A DNA stretch of 64,000 bases from Drosophila persimilis (GCF_003286085.1 NW_020825294.1:9548001-9612000), one strand, 5' to 3'; counted from the stretch's first letter, positions 1 through 12,699 are shown. Made by a program: numbers and translations. Notes: a model not told the origin generated them from the letters alone.

Positions 1-3000
1 GAATTCTCCCCGGAGTCGGAGCTGGAAGATGAGTCCCAGGTGGTGCCCATGAAGCGTGCCCGCACAGTGCGCAAGGAAAACGAAGAGGACTACGATGCGG
101 ACGAGGCATGCAACGAGTGCGGCAAATCGGACCATCCCGAATGGATACTCCTCTGCGATACGCCGGACTGCAACAAGGGCTATCACTGCTCCTGCCTGTC
201 CCCGGTGCTGTTTTACATCCCCGAGGGCGACTGGCATTGTCCGCCCTGCCAGCAGGAGCATCTCATTGTGGCCTTGGAGCAGCAGCTCCAGCGTTTCGAT
301 CAGATGGTGGCGCACAAGCAGCAGGAGAAGCGTCTGGCTGAGGTGGCCGAGCGAGAGCGACAGGAGCGCGAGGCCGTGAAGCTGGCCGAAGATCGTGAGG
401 CCTCCAAGGCGGTGGGCCACGACGATGACGACGACGACGATGATGATGATCGCGACGAGGTGGCCAGCAAGCAGAGCAAGGCGGACAAACCCAAGAGACG
501 ACGCGGCGACGGGCGCAGCAATCGCAAGGCGGCCAAACGCGGCACAAGACGACGCCGTGGAGGCGACTCGGACTGCAGCAGCGGCGCCGGCAAGAGCCAG
601 TCCGGTGGCAGTGCCTCCGGCTCTGGTTCGAGCAGCAACAGCAGCAGCTTCTCGGACTCGGACGACGAGCCCATCTACAAGCTGCGCAAGCGACGGCAGA
701 TCAATGTCAGCTATCGCCTCAACGAGTACGATGATCTGATCAATTCTGCCCTCAAAAAGGAAATGGATGAGGCGGCCGGAGCGGGTAATCTTGGCCGTGG
801 CAAAGACATTTCCACCATTATCGAGGCGGACAAGGAGAAGGCGCGACGTGATGACTTGCCAGAGGATGAGGAGGAGCCCGAGGAGAAGGCTCCTGCCTCC
901 GTAAAGGAGGAAAAAGCAGCTAAATCCAGCAGCAGCTCTGACGACGACGATGAAGTTCCTCTCAAGCGCAGCAAATCGAAGCAGCCGCCAGCGAAAAAGA
1001 AACCCAGAAAGCTGACTACACTCGATGTGAGCTCCGAGGAGGATCATGGCAGCGATGAGGACTTCAAGACCTCCAGTTACACCGACGAGGACACCTCCCA
1101 GTCGGCCTCCGATGACTCGGACTCCAGCCTGGAGATGTACAGACGACCGAGGGGCGGCAAGAAGCAGCGGAAGGCGGCCAGAAGAGCCGCTCGAGAGCGC
1201 CGCAAGGATCGCAAATTCGTGGTGGAGGAGAGCGACGAAAGCGAAGAGGAGCAAAAGAAGCCCAAGTCCAAGAAGAAAAAGAAGGAGGACTCCGACTACA
1301 CGGAAACCGAGACGGACGACGACGAGGACAATGGCTCAGAGCTCACCGAAAACATGGACAGTGCGGATCTGTGCGACGACACCACCAGCGAGAGCGAAGA
1401 TGGGGCCTGGCATCCATCCAAAAAGAAGAAAACCAACAAAAAGAGCTGCAGCTCGGCCGCGGGAATAGCCAGAAAATCCCCGAAACTGAAGAAGCCCGTG
1501 CAGCCGGCAAAGAAACCGAAGCGTTTGGAGTACTCCGACGATGACATAAGCGAAAGCGAGCCGGAGGAAGAGGATGAGGACGACGACGAAGGGGCACCGA
1601 CCTCCGGCAAGGGCTCGGGCAAGCAGCCACGCTCACAGCCACTGAAGCCCAGTGCCTCCACCGTCCAGACGGGCAAGGGCAAAGGCAAGTCCAAGAAGAA
1701 GAAGCCGCCCTCCTCCGACGAGGACGAGGGAGCCGCTTCAGATGAGAGGACACGCACGCGAGGACGTCGCTATGCCTACATCGAGGACTTTGACGACGAC
1801 AGCTCGGACGGCGGCATCAAGCCGGGGGTCCATCGTCCCGACACACCGCCCGAGGAGCGACAGAAGTTCATCCAGAAGCAGGAGGAGATCAAACGGATGC
1901 TGGCCGAAAAGAACGCCGAAGGAGCCAAGCTGGCGGCCACGCCCCGCCTGACGCCCATCAAGGGAGCGGCTCCAGGACAGGTGCCCCCCGGCGGCGGACC
2001 GGAGAAGCGAACGCCCAGCAAGGGCCCAGCTGGTGGGGATTCCCTGTCCACAGTGCCGCTGTCGGTGATCCGTCAGGCCAAAGTCCTGGACATTGACTAT
2101 CTGCAGCGCAAGGGCGAGGCGATTGGCGACCTGGACGACAAGGAGGAGGAGGAGCTGGACGATGCCGAGATGATGCTGGACGACGCCGATCTGCCCGAGG
2201 ACATGGAGGATGCCATTGCCCGGATGGTCGAAGAGGAGGAGCAGTTCAGTGCAGCGGCAGCCAGAGAGCTGCCCGGCCCCGAGGAGGTGCTGCGCACGAC
2301 ACCCGCCAAGGCGAAGGCTAGCAAAGTGTCCGCCCCCCCAGAGGCGGCCCCGATTCCGCCAGCTCCTCATGCCGCTGCGGCCCCGCCGTCGGGACTGCAG
2401 GAGCCGCATCGGAAGCGTCTGCCCATGCCCACCATGCATCCGCCTCTGCTGCGTCATCAGTTTCCGGGGCCCGGACAGCACGGGCCACCTGCATCCCTGC
2501 TGCCGCCGCCACACGGGATGCATCCCATGCTGCAGCGTCATCTCTCGCAGACGGTGCCGCCCCCACAGGCCATGCAGCTGCTGCAGAACGCCCTGTCCGC
2601 TCCCCTCGGCCAGCCCCTGGGTCGCGGGAACTATCCACCGCCACCGCCTTCTACTCAGCATTTGCCACTAGTCATGTCCATGCCCTCGGCTGCAGCGGCC
2701 CATCTGATGCATCAGGCCACTGTGGCCACGCAACAGGCTGCAGTGCGTGCCCCCGAGCCCCAGGCGGCTGGGCCTCCTCCTCCAGTGGATAGCAAGCCCC
2801 GTGGACGCCGGAAAAAGGTGACGCCTCTGCGGGATCAACTGCAGAAGCAACAGACTGCAGCGGCCGTCACGGCTGCCTCGACGACACCCGGAATACCGGC
2901 TCCTCCCGTGGACAAGATTAAGGGAGTGCCCAGTGCGCAGCTATTTAAACCCCATGAAGACGGGCCTCCTCCCACAACAGTTGCCGCCTCTTCGCAGGCC

Positions 3001-4142
3001 TCGGTGATCACGCGAATGCCCACGCATCTGTCAGCCCATCCGCATGTACGCGGTCCCCCCACCGGGATGTATCCCAGCAGCGCGGAACTGGCTCGTTTCT
3101 ACGGGCAACCGCTTCCGCCGCCCACATCTGCACCGGGATCTCGTTCGCCATCATCTGGGGTAGGCCCTGCCTCGTCGCCGGGTCCACCACGTCATCTGCT
3201 GCGTCCGCAAATGCCACCCGGCTTGCCGCCACCCCACTCAGCCATGCGTCCCACCTATGGACAGCCGCCACCGCTGCGGGGAGCGCCACCGCCCACGTCG
3301 ACAGCCAGCAGTGGGGCGCCGCCCAATACGCGTCCCCCGTACATGCACGGAGCGGAACATCATGGTGGCCCGCCACTGGGAGGAGTCTACGGCTCAGGAC
3401 CGCCCCCAGCGAGACATGCCTCTCCTCATCTGAATCCCTACAGGTTAGTGCTTTCGAGCTCTCAATGCAGGAATCTTGTGATCATTTCCATTGTATTTTC
3501 TAGCCGAGGTCCTCCCATTTATGGCAATCCCAATTATCCGCCTCGTGTTGGACCCCCAGGACCCCCTGGTAATATGCGTCCCGGCTCCGTGGATTATGTG
3601 GCAGGAGCACGTAAGTAGATGGAAGTGGCTCTGACGCCCAGAAGGTTATCTAATCTCTGTGTGTCTTTCTAGGCGGCTATCCACCGTATGGCTACTATCC
3701 GCCGCCTCCGTTGACCACTCCACCCGCCCATGCAGCCCCCAGTTCGGTGATAGTTAGTGCACCACCCCCCGTGACGCCCACAAATCACTCGGTGTCCGCT
3801 TTGACGCGTGGCAAGTCCCCAGCTCCCGCTCCGGCACCGCCACCCGCGGAATTAATAGGCCACAAGCCGCAGCCGCAGCCACCACCGCCATCGGTGATAA
3901 CGAGCAAGAAACTGACGACCCTGGAGGCATATCCCCCCATAGCCAAGTCCCCAATGGCCGTGGGCGTGGTTGAGGCGGCCGCTGCGCGAGCTGTTGGCTC
4001 GCCAGCGGTCATTGCAGAAGAGGATTCTGGCTCGGCGCACGACACCAGTGGACCGCCGCCAGTGGCCAGCGGCCCGGCTGTGGGAGAGTTCAGTGGCTTG
4101 GTGAGCTACTTTAGCTCCCAGCAGGACGACTACGACACATAA
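1..4142 (+). CDS. Rsf-1: Rsf-1 orthologue (remodelling and spacing factor, PHD finger), 3' part
   Basis: Partial gene; the frame is open from base 1 and the true start lies upstream. Exons are 1-3443, 3504-3610 and 3673-4142. The introns (60 and 62 nt) have GT..AG ends and the joined frame stays open to TAA at 4140-4142. A C4HC3 PHD finger at about nt 109-255 begins ACNECGKSDHPEW and ends DWHCPPC. It is followed by a coiled, charged segment (EQQLQRFDQM), long alternating acidic and Lys/Arg-rich low-complexity tracts (to about nt 1750), an acidic helix near 2130-2250, and a Pro/Ala/His-rich tail. Rsf-1 partners the ISWI ATPase in the RSF nucleosome assembly and spacing complex; in flies it is linked to H2Av and silent chromatin. 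This is family knowledge; the PHD sequence and layout are what I see. Adjacency to Hr39 fits the melanogaster 39B-C region as I remember it. Many opposite-strand open frames here are composition shadows. Confidence 0.9.
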
Positions 4143-4880
4143 CAAGCGCCGCTGGGCGCCTAAAAATAAACGAGAGATATTGTACATAAATGTAGCCTGT
4201 AAGGAAGGGACGATATAGTACACACGTGTATAGAGGAAGATGTTGGAGGCAGCCTAACCTCTGCTTTAGGCCACTTATTGGAAATTGAATCCTAAAACCT
4301 AAACAATATAAATGGTCATATGACCCCAGGAGAAGAGTTTCCTGTCTTTTCAACTTGTACGTTCGTTTCGTTCAATTTTTTTTTAGCCTGGAAATTGAAA
4401 ATTCTCTTCACAATTTCCAATCCAATTTCCAATTTAATTTATTTCCCCCTTGCGCGTCATTACTTTCTGTGCTCTTAGAGAAACCATCAACTACGTCTAG
4501 TATTTTAAATTTAGCTGTATATTATTCGATCCACTAAGTTAAATATGATACATACCATTAAAAACTAAAAAACACCTACAAAATATACATAATAAATAAA
4601 TGGAATCATACGAGAAAATCATAGGCTATAGATGGATATACATATATACAAAACGCAATCTTTGTAACGCAATTGACATTGTAAACTAATTATAGTGATT
4701 AACCTAACGATTAACTAAACAAATGATACGATAAAATGTGTGGTTGCTGTATGTTATACAAATTAAATTTTCCTTAAACAGAAAACAGAAAAACATCATC
4801 ATGGTATACTAGAATCAAAGAGGACAACCGACAACCGTGTATTAATATAACAACAAAAATAAAACTATTTATCATTAGTT
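4143..4880 (+). terminator. Rsf-1 3' UTR and poly(A) signals
   Basis: AT-rich sequence follows the Rsf-1 stop. Canonical AATAAA occurs at 4858-4863, with further AATAAA-like words near 4590. The true cleavage site cannot be fixed from sequence alone. Confidence 0.45.
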
Positions 4881-7610
4881 ACAAAATATAACTATATATA
4901 TAGAACTGTTTCTTTTTGTGCAACCCATCAGGGGCCGATCCTCAACGAACCGTGCGATTTGCCTGATATTTTTGCCTTTGGTACCATAACACGATTGCGC
5001 TTGCATTTTTCAGTCCGCTATAAAATTATATTTTCAGAGGGGAATTTTTTGTAGGTAAACCCCGTAAAGTTATGCTGTTTAAAAATTCTACTCGTAGAAC
5101 CATCTTTTCCTCTTTATTTAAAAATAATAATTACTTCGGTATCTTTCACCAGTTTGTCGATAAAATTCTTGAAGTTTCATCCTTTAAATATTTAAATACC
5201 CATTGGCACTTAATGGGTTTAAAGTACCTTTTTAGCATTCTTTTTCCTTTGCGACTTCAGAAAGTATTATAAATATATCTGTTTTGGATATAGTCACTAA
5301 TTTATTAATATGTACTTTAAATACTGGTTAATCTTATACCTATCCATTTAGCAGTCCCCACTAGTACGCACTTAAAATTATGTTTGGGTTATACTTTTGT
5401 TCCTATTTTTTCGGTAGTTTTTTGTTTTGTTTTTGTATTTATTTTTAATTTGTACTCCAATATACAATTGTTGATATTTTATTACGAACTTCCATACAAC
5501 GCAATTTTATATATAACGAATTGTTTTCAGAACACTGCAATATTGCTGCTATATTCTTTAAGAATGATTTTTATACTATGAATTTTCCGTGTAACGAATT
5601 CCGTTTGAGATTCGCTATATGGAAGATCGACTGCAATTCTCTACATAAGAAAGGAATATACTTCATTTTGGGATGTTTCTTTATGACTGGCACATCCTAA
5701 AAACACTCCTTTAAAGGGGCTTTTTCTATTCATAGCATAACAAAAAATTCCTCAATCTCATCGCTGGATTTATTGCCAATCCAAAATGAACTTATGGTTT
5801 TTTTTTTGCTGTGACAATAAGTCGGATCTCTCGGGGTTTTTTGTTGAGGCTACTAAAGTGTTAGTATACTCGTTAAAGGTCGTTTAAGAATTTGTGGCAT
5901 TAACCAAGATTTATTTTGGCATAAGTACTTGGCGACAAGTAATTGTAGAGGAAAAAGAAAACAGGTTTTATATTCCCATTGGCTAGAATTTCTTTTCATT
6001 AAGTTATCAAAATGAAGCGGAGATTTTGATGGCGTTGGAAATTATTTCTAAATGGGCATTTAGAAATTAGGTTCTCTATTCTCGTTTTCTAAAGGCTCAG
6101 TTCTTAAAGTTCCCCCTAATTGGTCTCCCACCGCAACCACCCAAACACATTCCTAAAATGTTTTAAAATTTAAATATTACTCGACTTGTCCCATGGTTTG
6201 ACAGCTGTGTTGAAGGTTATTTAATCGGCTTTAGAAAGTCGCATAAAAATTCGCACTCCGAAATGTTTGCCAAAAAAAAGGTGAAAACTTTGGAAATTTA
6301 ACATCTGCTCCGTAGTGCATTATAGCGGTGGCATTAGCATAAAAATATATAGCTATATTTGCATAGAGGAGACAATATAAATCAGAGCTGAGCTGAAAAA
6401 GTTATTTGCTTAATGGCATTATTATGTGATGTGGCAAAATTTATGTTTAATAGAATACCAAAATCAATTTTCAAATTATTTCCGACATTTTGAAATTCTC
6501 TCCTATGAAGCACACTTTTTAATATTCATATTCATAATATTCATACACAAAGAGCCATTTGTACAGTACATACTATGTATATCTCATATACTATTTGAAA
6601 GAAAACATCTGGGTGCACCACTTAAAGGTGCTAAGAGACCTGGAATTTTGTATACTAGTTTTATCTTCGACTAATTATGAAATATTTTTACATCTGTACT
6701 AGTTTGATGAATTAACATAGTCAGATTAATTATTAAAAGCCAGTGGACCGTAAAATCCAGTTGCCTCATGCATCGAGATTTTAAGTATACTTTTCTCCAC
6801 ATTGTAATCTATAAATATGATATATTTATTTCCATATCCATATTCCGGCTATTATTATTTAACCTTCTTTATAATGCAGTCTGCATTATATTATTGCTTG
6901 CAGTTTCCATAATACCCAACCCATCTGTTGAATATTTACTTCTTAGGTGCTAAGTACAATGTTCCACGGTATAAGTAATATTTGCTTCAGTGCAAAAAAA
7001 AAACTATTGGCGGCCTCGTAAAGATCATAGTCGGCACTGCATTGAGTACTTGCAAATTGGCAAATATGGGTTTGACTTCTGGTTTTGAAGGTCCCCTCAT
7101 TGGAGAGAAACAAAAATTCGACAGTCAAATTGCAAACATCCATTAGATGAGCTTCTGATTTGATATTATAGATCGATTCGAGGGATCACAACAAATCCAC
7201 CTACATTTTATAGATCGATTCGAGGGGTTTTTGAAGGTTCCTCTTTCGGTTAATCCCCTAAAACTGTATAGATGGACCTGAAAACACCATACTAGAGGGC
7301 GTTCAAGATCTATGATCTGTTGCATCGAGTGCCATTGAACGTTGCAAACACTCGTACTCTCTTAAGTGAGATCTCGATGAGAGCTCTCGTCCCGTAACGA
7401 TTGCCAATGCTGTGTGGTTATGGCCTACACCTAAGGTCATCTTTGTGTAATCATCATTGTTGTTGGTCGACTTTTATTTCGGCCAATACTTATGCGAATT
7501 TTATGACGATTTTTATGGCGGTAAATTTAAATATCTATAGGCAATGGAGAGGGTATCGCATAACACTCACTCGAGTGGTTCGATTCGCAATTTCACACTC
7601 TTTGGCTTTT
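4881..7610. other. AT-rich intergenic DNA
   Basis: No credible coding frame. The short open frames (about 60-80 codons) are AT-composition products with no recognisable domain. It contains a diverged repeat at 5476-5640 and a pair of near-identical words (TATAGATCGATTCGAGGG) near 7169 and 7210. Otherwise I see nothing specific. Confidence 0.6.
5476..5640 (+). repeat. Diverged interspersed repeat, copy A
   Basis: This stretch shares ordered words with 23190-23320: GAACTTCCATACA, CAGAACACTGCAAT, TTTTCCGT-TAACGAAT and TTGAGA. Words of the form TTCCATAC..CGAA and TATAACGAA recall the ends of pogo/Tigger-type DNA transposons, but that assignment is a guess from memory. I found no terminal inverted repeats or coding part. 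Confidence 0.5.
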
Positions 7611-7630
7611 ACATTTTAATATTTTTGTAT

Positions 7631-7636
7631 TTTATT
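7631..7636 (-). terminator. Poly(A) signal of the GYR/YLP-motif gene
   Basis: AATAAA on the minus strand (TTTATT on plus), about 160 nt past the stop codon. It is the first canonical signal downstream of that gene. Confidence 0.5.
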
Positions 7637-7709
7637 TATTAGCTAAAAAATCTCAACGGGAACTTTGCGTAACAACAAATAATCAACAACAATGAAGAGG
7701 GAGGGAAGG

Positions 7710-7732
7710 CCGCTTGTTAATTTAACAAGCGG
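7710..7732. repeat. Perfect 11-bp-arm palindrome in the 3' UTR
   Basis: Arms CCGCTTGTTAA and TTAACAAGCGG are separated by a single T. It falls between the stop codon (7796) and the poly(A) signal (7631-7636) of the minus-strand gene. In RNA the centre would have to open to form a hairpin loop; in DNA it could be a dimeric protein site. Confidence 0.75.
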
Positions 7733-7795
7733 GCGAGTCGATCCTCCCCTCCCGTGAATGGCTGTGGAGATCACTGATCACTGATCACTGATCGC

Positions 7796-8826
7796 CTAGA
7801 AGCGGAAACGCTTGGCGGGCACATTGTACTGGTAGCCAGACGACTGCTGCTCCACGGGAGCGGAGAAGACTGGTCCTGGCGCGGGAGCGGAGAAGACTGG
7901 TCCTGGCGCGGGGGCCGAGTACTGAGGGGCGGGTGCCGGAGCGGGGAAATCCTGGACAGGAGGCAGGTACTCAGGAGCTGGAGCTGGCGCGGAGTACTGT
8001 TGGACGGGTGCGGGGGCCGAGTACTGAGGGGCGGGTGCTGGCGCGGAGTACTGTTGGACGGGTGCGGGGGCCGAGTACTGAGGGGCCGGTGCCGGTGCGG
8101 GGAAATCCTGGACAGGAGGCAGGTACTCAGGAGCTGGAGCTGGCGCGGAGTACTGTTGGACGGGTGCGGGGGCCGAGTACTGAGGGGCGGGTGCTGGCGC
8201 GGAGTACTGTTGGACGGGTGCGGGGGCCGAGTACTGAGGGGCCGGGGCGGGGAAATCCTGGACAGGTGGCAGGTACTCAGGAGCTGGAGCTGGCGCGGAG
8301 TACTGTTGGACGGGTGCGGGGGCAGAGTACTGTGGTGCGGGTGCTGGCGCGGAGTACTGAGGGGCGGGTGCGGGGGCCGAGTACTGAGGGGCGGGTGCCG
8401 GTGCGGGGAAATCCTGGACAGGAGGCAGGTACTCAGGAGCTGGAGCTGGCGCGGAGTACTGTTGGACGGGTGCGGGGGCCGAGTACTGAGGGGCGGGTGC
8501 TGGCGCGGAGTACTGTTGGACGGGTGCGGGGGCCGTGTACTGAGGGGCGGGTGCCGGGGCGGGGAAATCCTGGACAGGCGGCAGGTACTCAGGAGCTGGA
8601 GCTGGCGCGGATGGGATGTTGAACGACGGCGAGGGCTTGTTGTACGAGTAGCCACTGCCACCACCGCCCAGATTCAGATGGGAGACATCGGCCGCAACCA
8701 CAGCGATGGCGCACACAGCAAACACGAAGAGTTTCTGGAAGAGATCAGCCGATTAGCAATCCGTGTGTCCAAGTCGGAGGTGAAGCCCCAGTCTTGATCG
8801 ATGTGCGATGGAGTACTACTCACCAT
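7796..8826 (-). CDS. Secreted GYR/YLP-motif repeat protein (cuticle-type)
   Basis: Two coding exons on the minus strand. Exon 1 supplies only the ATG (8826-8824), directly followed by the donor GTGAGT (8823-8818). Exon 2 starts after CAG at 8734 and runs to TAG at 7798-7796, giving about 313 aa. The N-terminus KLFVFAVCAIAVVAA is a signal peptide. The mature chain opens with GYSYNKPSPSFNIP (GYR-like motif). It then has five blocks of about 51 residues, each carrying one EYLPPVQDF and several (A)PAPxQYSAP units, and ends GYQYNVPAKRFRF. Short GYR and YLP motifs are known from Drosophila secreted, cuticle or eggshell-like proteins. A structural extracellular role is inferred. The block count may vary between alleles because the DNA repeats are close. 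The opposite-strand long open frames are mirror shadows of the repeat. I cannot assign a confident gene symbol. Confidence 0.85.
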
Positions 8827-8916
8827 TGTTGTTGATTTGTTGGAACGGAGGGTCTCCAAAGTTCGTTGGATTTTGTGGGGTTGAGGGGGAAGCTTTGGCC
8901 AAGAGACACTGAAGCT

Positions 8917-8954
8917 GAATGATGACCCACTGCAGATGGGCCGGCACTTTTATA
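8917..8954 (-). promoter_or_regulatory. TATA-box promoter of the GYR/YLP-motif gene
   Basis: On the minus strand TATAAAAG occupies 8954-8947. An Inr-like TCATCATTC (8925-8917) lies about 30 nt downstream, a spacing typical of Drosophila TATA promoters. This leaves a 5' UTR of about 90 nt before the ATG at 8826. Confidence 0.75.
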
Positions 8955-8959
8955 CCAAA

Positions 8960-11900
8960 AAACCAAGTTCAGACTTGGCCCAAAGATGTGTGTGTTTCGG
9001 TTTCGGCCAACTGTTTGTTCGGTCTCTTCGTTTTTGACGGTCGATCTTCGGCTTCTTCGTAGCTTGTCAAAGAAGAGGCGGAAAAAAACGTTATGAGAAG
9101 ATGAGAGCGATCATTAACCCCCCAATGGGCGTGTAAACGTGCATCAAATCACATGATTTTGTTTAATTTATTTAAATTAATTTTGTAGCTAATTGTTTCT
9201 ACAACACTTTGGAGATCCTTAGGAGAGTTTTAATTTTAATCGATTGCTATCGGAAATTATCAAAGATTTGGCACGCAGAATATCGCAAAATTATCGCGAT
9301 TCTCTTATTTCATACATTTTTAACAATTTAACCACATCATAATAGTACATAATATTCAAATTTATCCACATCTATTTAGGGATAGCAGCTCATATATTTT
9401 TGTTGTTGTTTTTATTGAATAGCTTACATATGAACCGATCGCATAATTAAAGATATTTATTTAATAAATACGAGTATGCTCAGGTAAAAAGTGAGAAATA
9501 TATTCTGCGCTTTATATCAATATTCCAAACCGATTTGTATTAAGAATTCTCTGATACTAAGAGGTAATTGGTATTTTAAGTGGATAATTATAACCAAATT
9601 AGTACGTATTTGAGTGCCGTTATCTATACCATATCCTCTACACACATTTAGGGGTACATTTGGTATGATATGATATGTGTGACTTCCCCAGGGTGGGGTT
9701 TCCACCAGATGCTGTCCGATTCGTCCCATTTTTGTTGTCAACAAAATCAATTCCAAAGAAAAGTACATACATATATGCTATCATACATCGCGTATATAGA
9801 TAGTACGAGTATTTTAATATAAAGATCCATTCACAATGAAGTTTTATGATGGGTCAGAAGTGGTTTTCAACATACCCAAGGGCATTTGTTCTGTACCCAT
9901 CAGTTAATAAGCATAATAATGTCTCCAAAATACCCCACAACTCCTCCTAAGGGTTAACAATCGCGCTCTCTCCACATCTCTCTATCGCCATCTTTCGCTA
10001 CCGGCTTCAGCGCATGCGCGGCGTGTCCGTGTGCGTGTGCGTAGAGGTAGGTCCGCCGCTCACCTGCTATCGCGTACCGCTATCGGATGGGGGATGGGGA
10101 ATGGGGTGGGGGTTTTGCAATGTCAATAGGGCAACTCGAGCCAGCACGGACACGGACACGCCAACACTCATTTGCATCCAATCGATGTGATGTGGGGGCA
10201 AGTGTGTACACAACAAATTTAAGGGCCCGAAAATCCAAATGTCAAAGTTTAACCTCTCTGGCTCTCCCTCTCTCTCTAAGCTCGGACTGGATTTGGTTAG
10301 TGGAAATTCATCTGATTTAACTATTAGCCGGTGCTAATGGCCCAAACTACATGCTTGGATGCCGACGATGCGCTCGAGCTTGTCCAAAAAAAACTCAAGG
10401 ACTTGGCCACAGACGTTACTATTTTTAATCTCACTGAACTTGTAAACTAATGAACTAATGAAACAGCTGCTGTCTGCTGCCTGCTGCCTGCCCTGGCCGC
10501 CGGCAAACGGCCGTCATTTAATTAATTTGAATATGATTTAGGGTCGGCCACACGGTCGATGGGTCTGGGTCTGGGTCTGGCCGGTCCAGCCCAGTGTAGT
10601 ATGTAATATCCCGCATGAAGACATCAACTCAATGCAACCTAATCGACGTTTGTATGCCACTTTTTTAATTGTTATTTTATTTGCGACATCAATTTCAATC
10701 ATTTCGCTTTGGCACGCACTATTTTCTCTTTGGGGGAGTTGTTTTTTCTTAATTTTATATTTTATTGTGTGAACTTTTACTCAATCATGAGGTGGCAGAT
10801 GTTTGAAATGCCCTTTCAAGGGGTACTATAGCCGGAAACGAAAATGGTGAGACATACAAATCTATTTCTCATGTCTATTTTCCCTCAGTATTTCCCCTAC
10901 CTATAGGATGTTCTGTTTGTGTCGACATATTTTGAGATTTATTTTCTTCTTGTATAAATCTGATCTTTCTAGGGAAAATGGTTTGTTTTTAACGGATACA
11001 AAGATGGATCGAGGCCTTACGAGAAGCTTTATGAGATAAGATCATCCAGATCGAAAGATTCTCATAACAATCATCATTATCTCTTATCGAAACCCTCCTT
11101 AAATAATTTGTAAAAGCAATTTGATTAGTTTTGAATTTTTTGTATATATTTAAATCGGAAGCTTTTACAAGCTTATGAGCTTCTTTTTTCTGCCAGAAAA
11201 TTCCCTTTTCTGAACAATGTTTTAAAAATGGCCTCTTGGAAGGGCATCTCCACTTCGTTCTCCCCGCGTTATCGTTTCCATGAATTTTGATTGTTTGACA
11301 TATATTTGTATTTTGAATTGATTTTTTCGTATAACCATCCATTGATGCGATGCTGCTACTGTGACCTTCAGAGACGACGCCCCAGACACAACACGAAAAT
11401 GTGACAAAGCGTTTTCTTTCTTTTCTTCTTTTCGTTGTTAATTTTGTTGTATAAAACCTAATCATGGCATGATCTGCTCGCTTGCATGCACGGGTATTTG
11501 TTAATGTTTAATGCATTTACGCAGGCCATTCATTTGAAAGCATATTCACTTACAGCGAAATGAGTTCATGCGGATCGCTGTCGCGAATTTGCTTAGCCCA
11601 CTTATGGGGCACCCATCGGTCAATGCGGCGGAGTGGATGGGTGTGTGAGCGGATAAAAGGAGGCAAATAAGCCAAAGAGGCGTCATCCGTTTTAGATACT
11701 CGATATACCAATTAAAACGTCACAAAGCCCCGAAATGGCTTGCATAAAAATGATTATCTTCGGTCCAACTTAATTAACCAATTAGCTAACCATATTCAAA
11801 ATATACAACAAATATAAACCAATTTGGGTTTAGTTTTTGTGTTGGTGCTGGTGTGTGCCCAGAATTATTAATAATATGCAATTTACATAGAGGATTGCAG

Positions 11901-12690
11901 GCCATTCTCATTTACATAAGCCAGCAATTTATCATTCCCAATGTTTCCTAATAAATAATGTAGTAGATCCGCTGGCAAAGCAGCCATTAATGGCTTGGTA
12001 ACTGAATCAACAATGTGGCACAGCCTAAGATCTTCAATTTTCGATCTTTTTGAACACAATAAAAGTTTGAAGATAGAGGCATAAAAGAAACTAGACAATT
12101 AATAAATTAGCAAAATCAGTGGATTAGTTAAAATTAATAATAATAATAGCCTTTGTCTAGGAAAAGTCGCTTATACTGGTAGCAGCTTTTTTCGCGCTAA
12201 CACAGGTTTTTAAATTTGAAATTTGTATGCTGACGAATGCTGACGGCTAAAGCACAATCTTCGAAAATTCGAACTCGAATTTTTATAGCAGAACTCTTCA
12301 GTGCAGCCATGAATTGTTTTGGTATAGCTTTAGGGTATTTTTATGGCGTATAAATATTATATATTTAAACATGTCCAATAACATAATTGCGTATCAAACT
12401 TAAAATAATTTGTCGATTTCTTGTTTTCTGATGCTAATGCAAAAAATTAATGGAAGACCTGGGAGCATTTTTATTATTAAGTTATTCTGTATATTTATGG
12501 TGTATCGGTGTAGAAAAGTATATTTCATAGATCTTTTAGTATATAACAGATTATTTGAACCTGTTTTTGGTATATTAAGGTATATTTTATCATCAGGCTT
12601 GTGACGTTGCCGGGTTTAGGGTGACCGCTTACTGTATATAACAGTATATTTATATTTAAACACGCATTGAATTTTCGCTCTCAAATCGTA
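8960..12690. other. Intergenic DNA upstream of Hr39
   Basis: No supported gene. It includes a GC-richer island near 9960-10100 with an NRF-1/EWG-like site, and homopolymer and AT-rich tracts elsewhere. The longest open frame (10989-11465, minus, 158 codons) has no recognisable domain and ordinary AT-rich composition. Confidence 0.55.
10010..10019. promoter_or_regulatory. NRF-1/EWG-type palindrome
   Basis: Exact GCGCATGCGC, the palindromic core bound by vertebrate NRF-1 and its fly homologue Erect wing. It sits in a short GC-rich island with GTGCGTGTGCG and TATCG words. It could be a promoter-proximal element of an unannotated or alternative Hr39 start. Confidence 0.45.
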
Positions 12691-12699
12691 CTTACGTGC

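Noticed and set aside
263-3376. Many open frames of 60-300 codons within Rsf-1 on both strands
   Set aside because: They overlap the PHD/acidic coding exon in other frames and are low complexity.
7933-8797. Long plus-strand open frames opposite the GYR/YLP gene
   Set aside because: They mirror the tandem repeat of the minus-strand gene. They lack a signal peptide, have strange Arg/Gly-rich composition and no splice logic.
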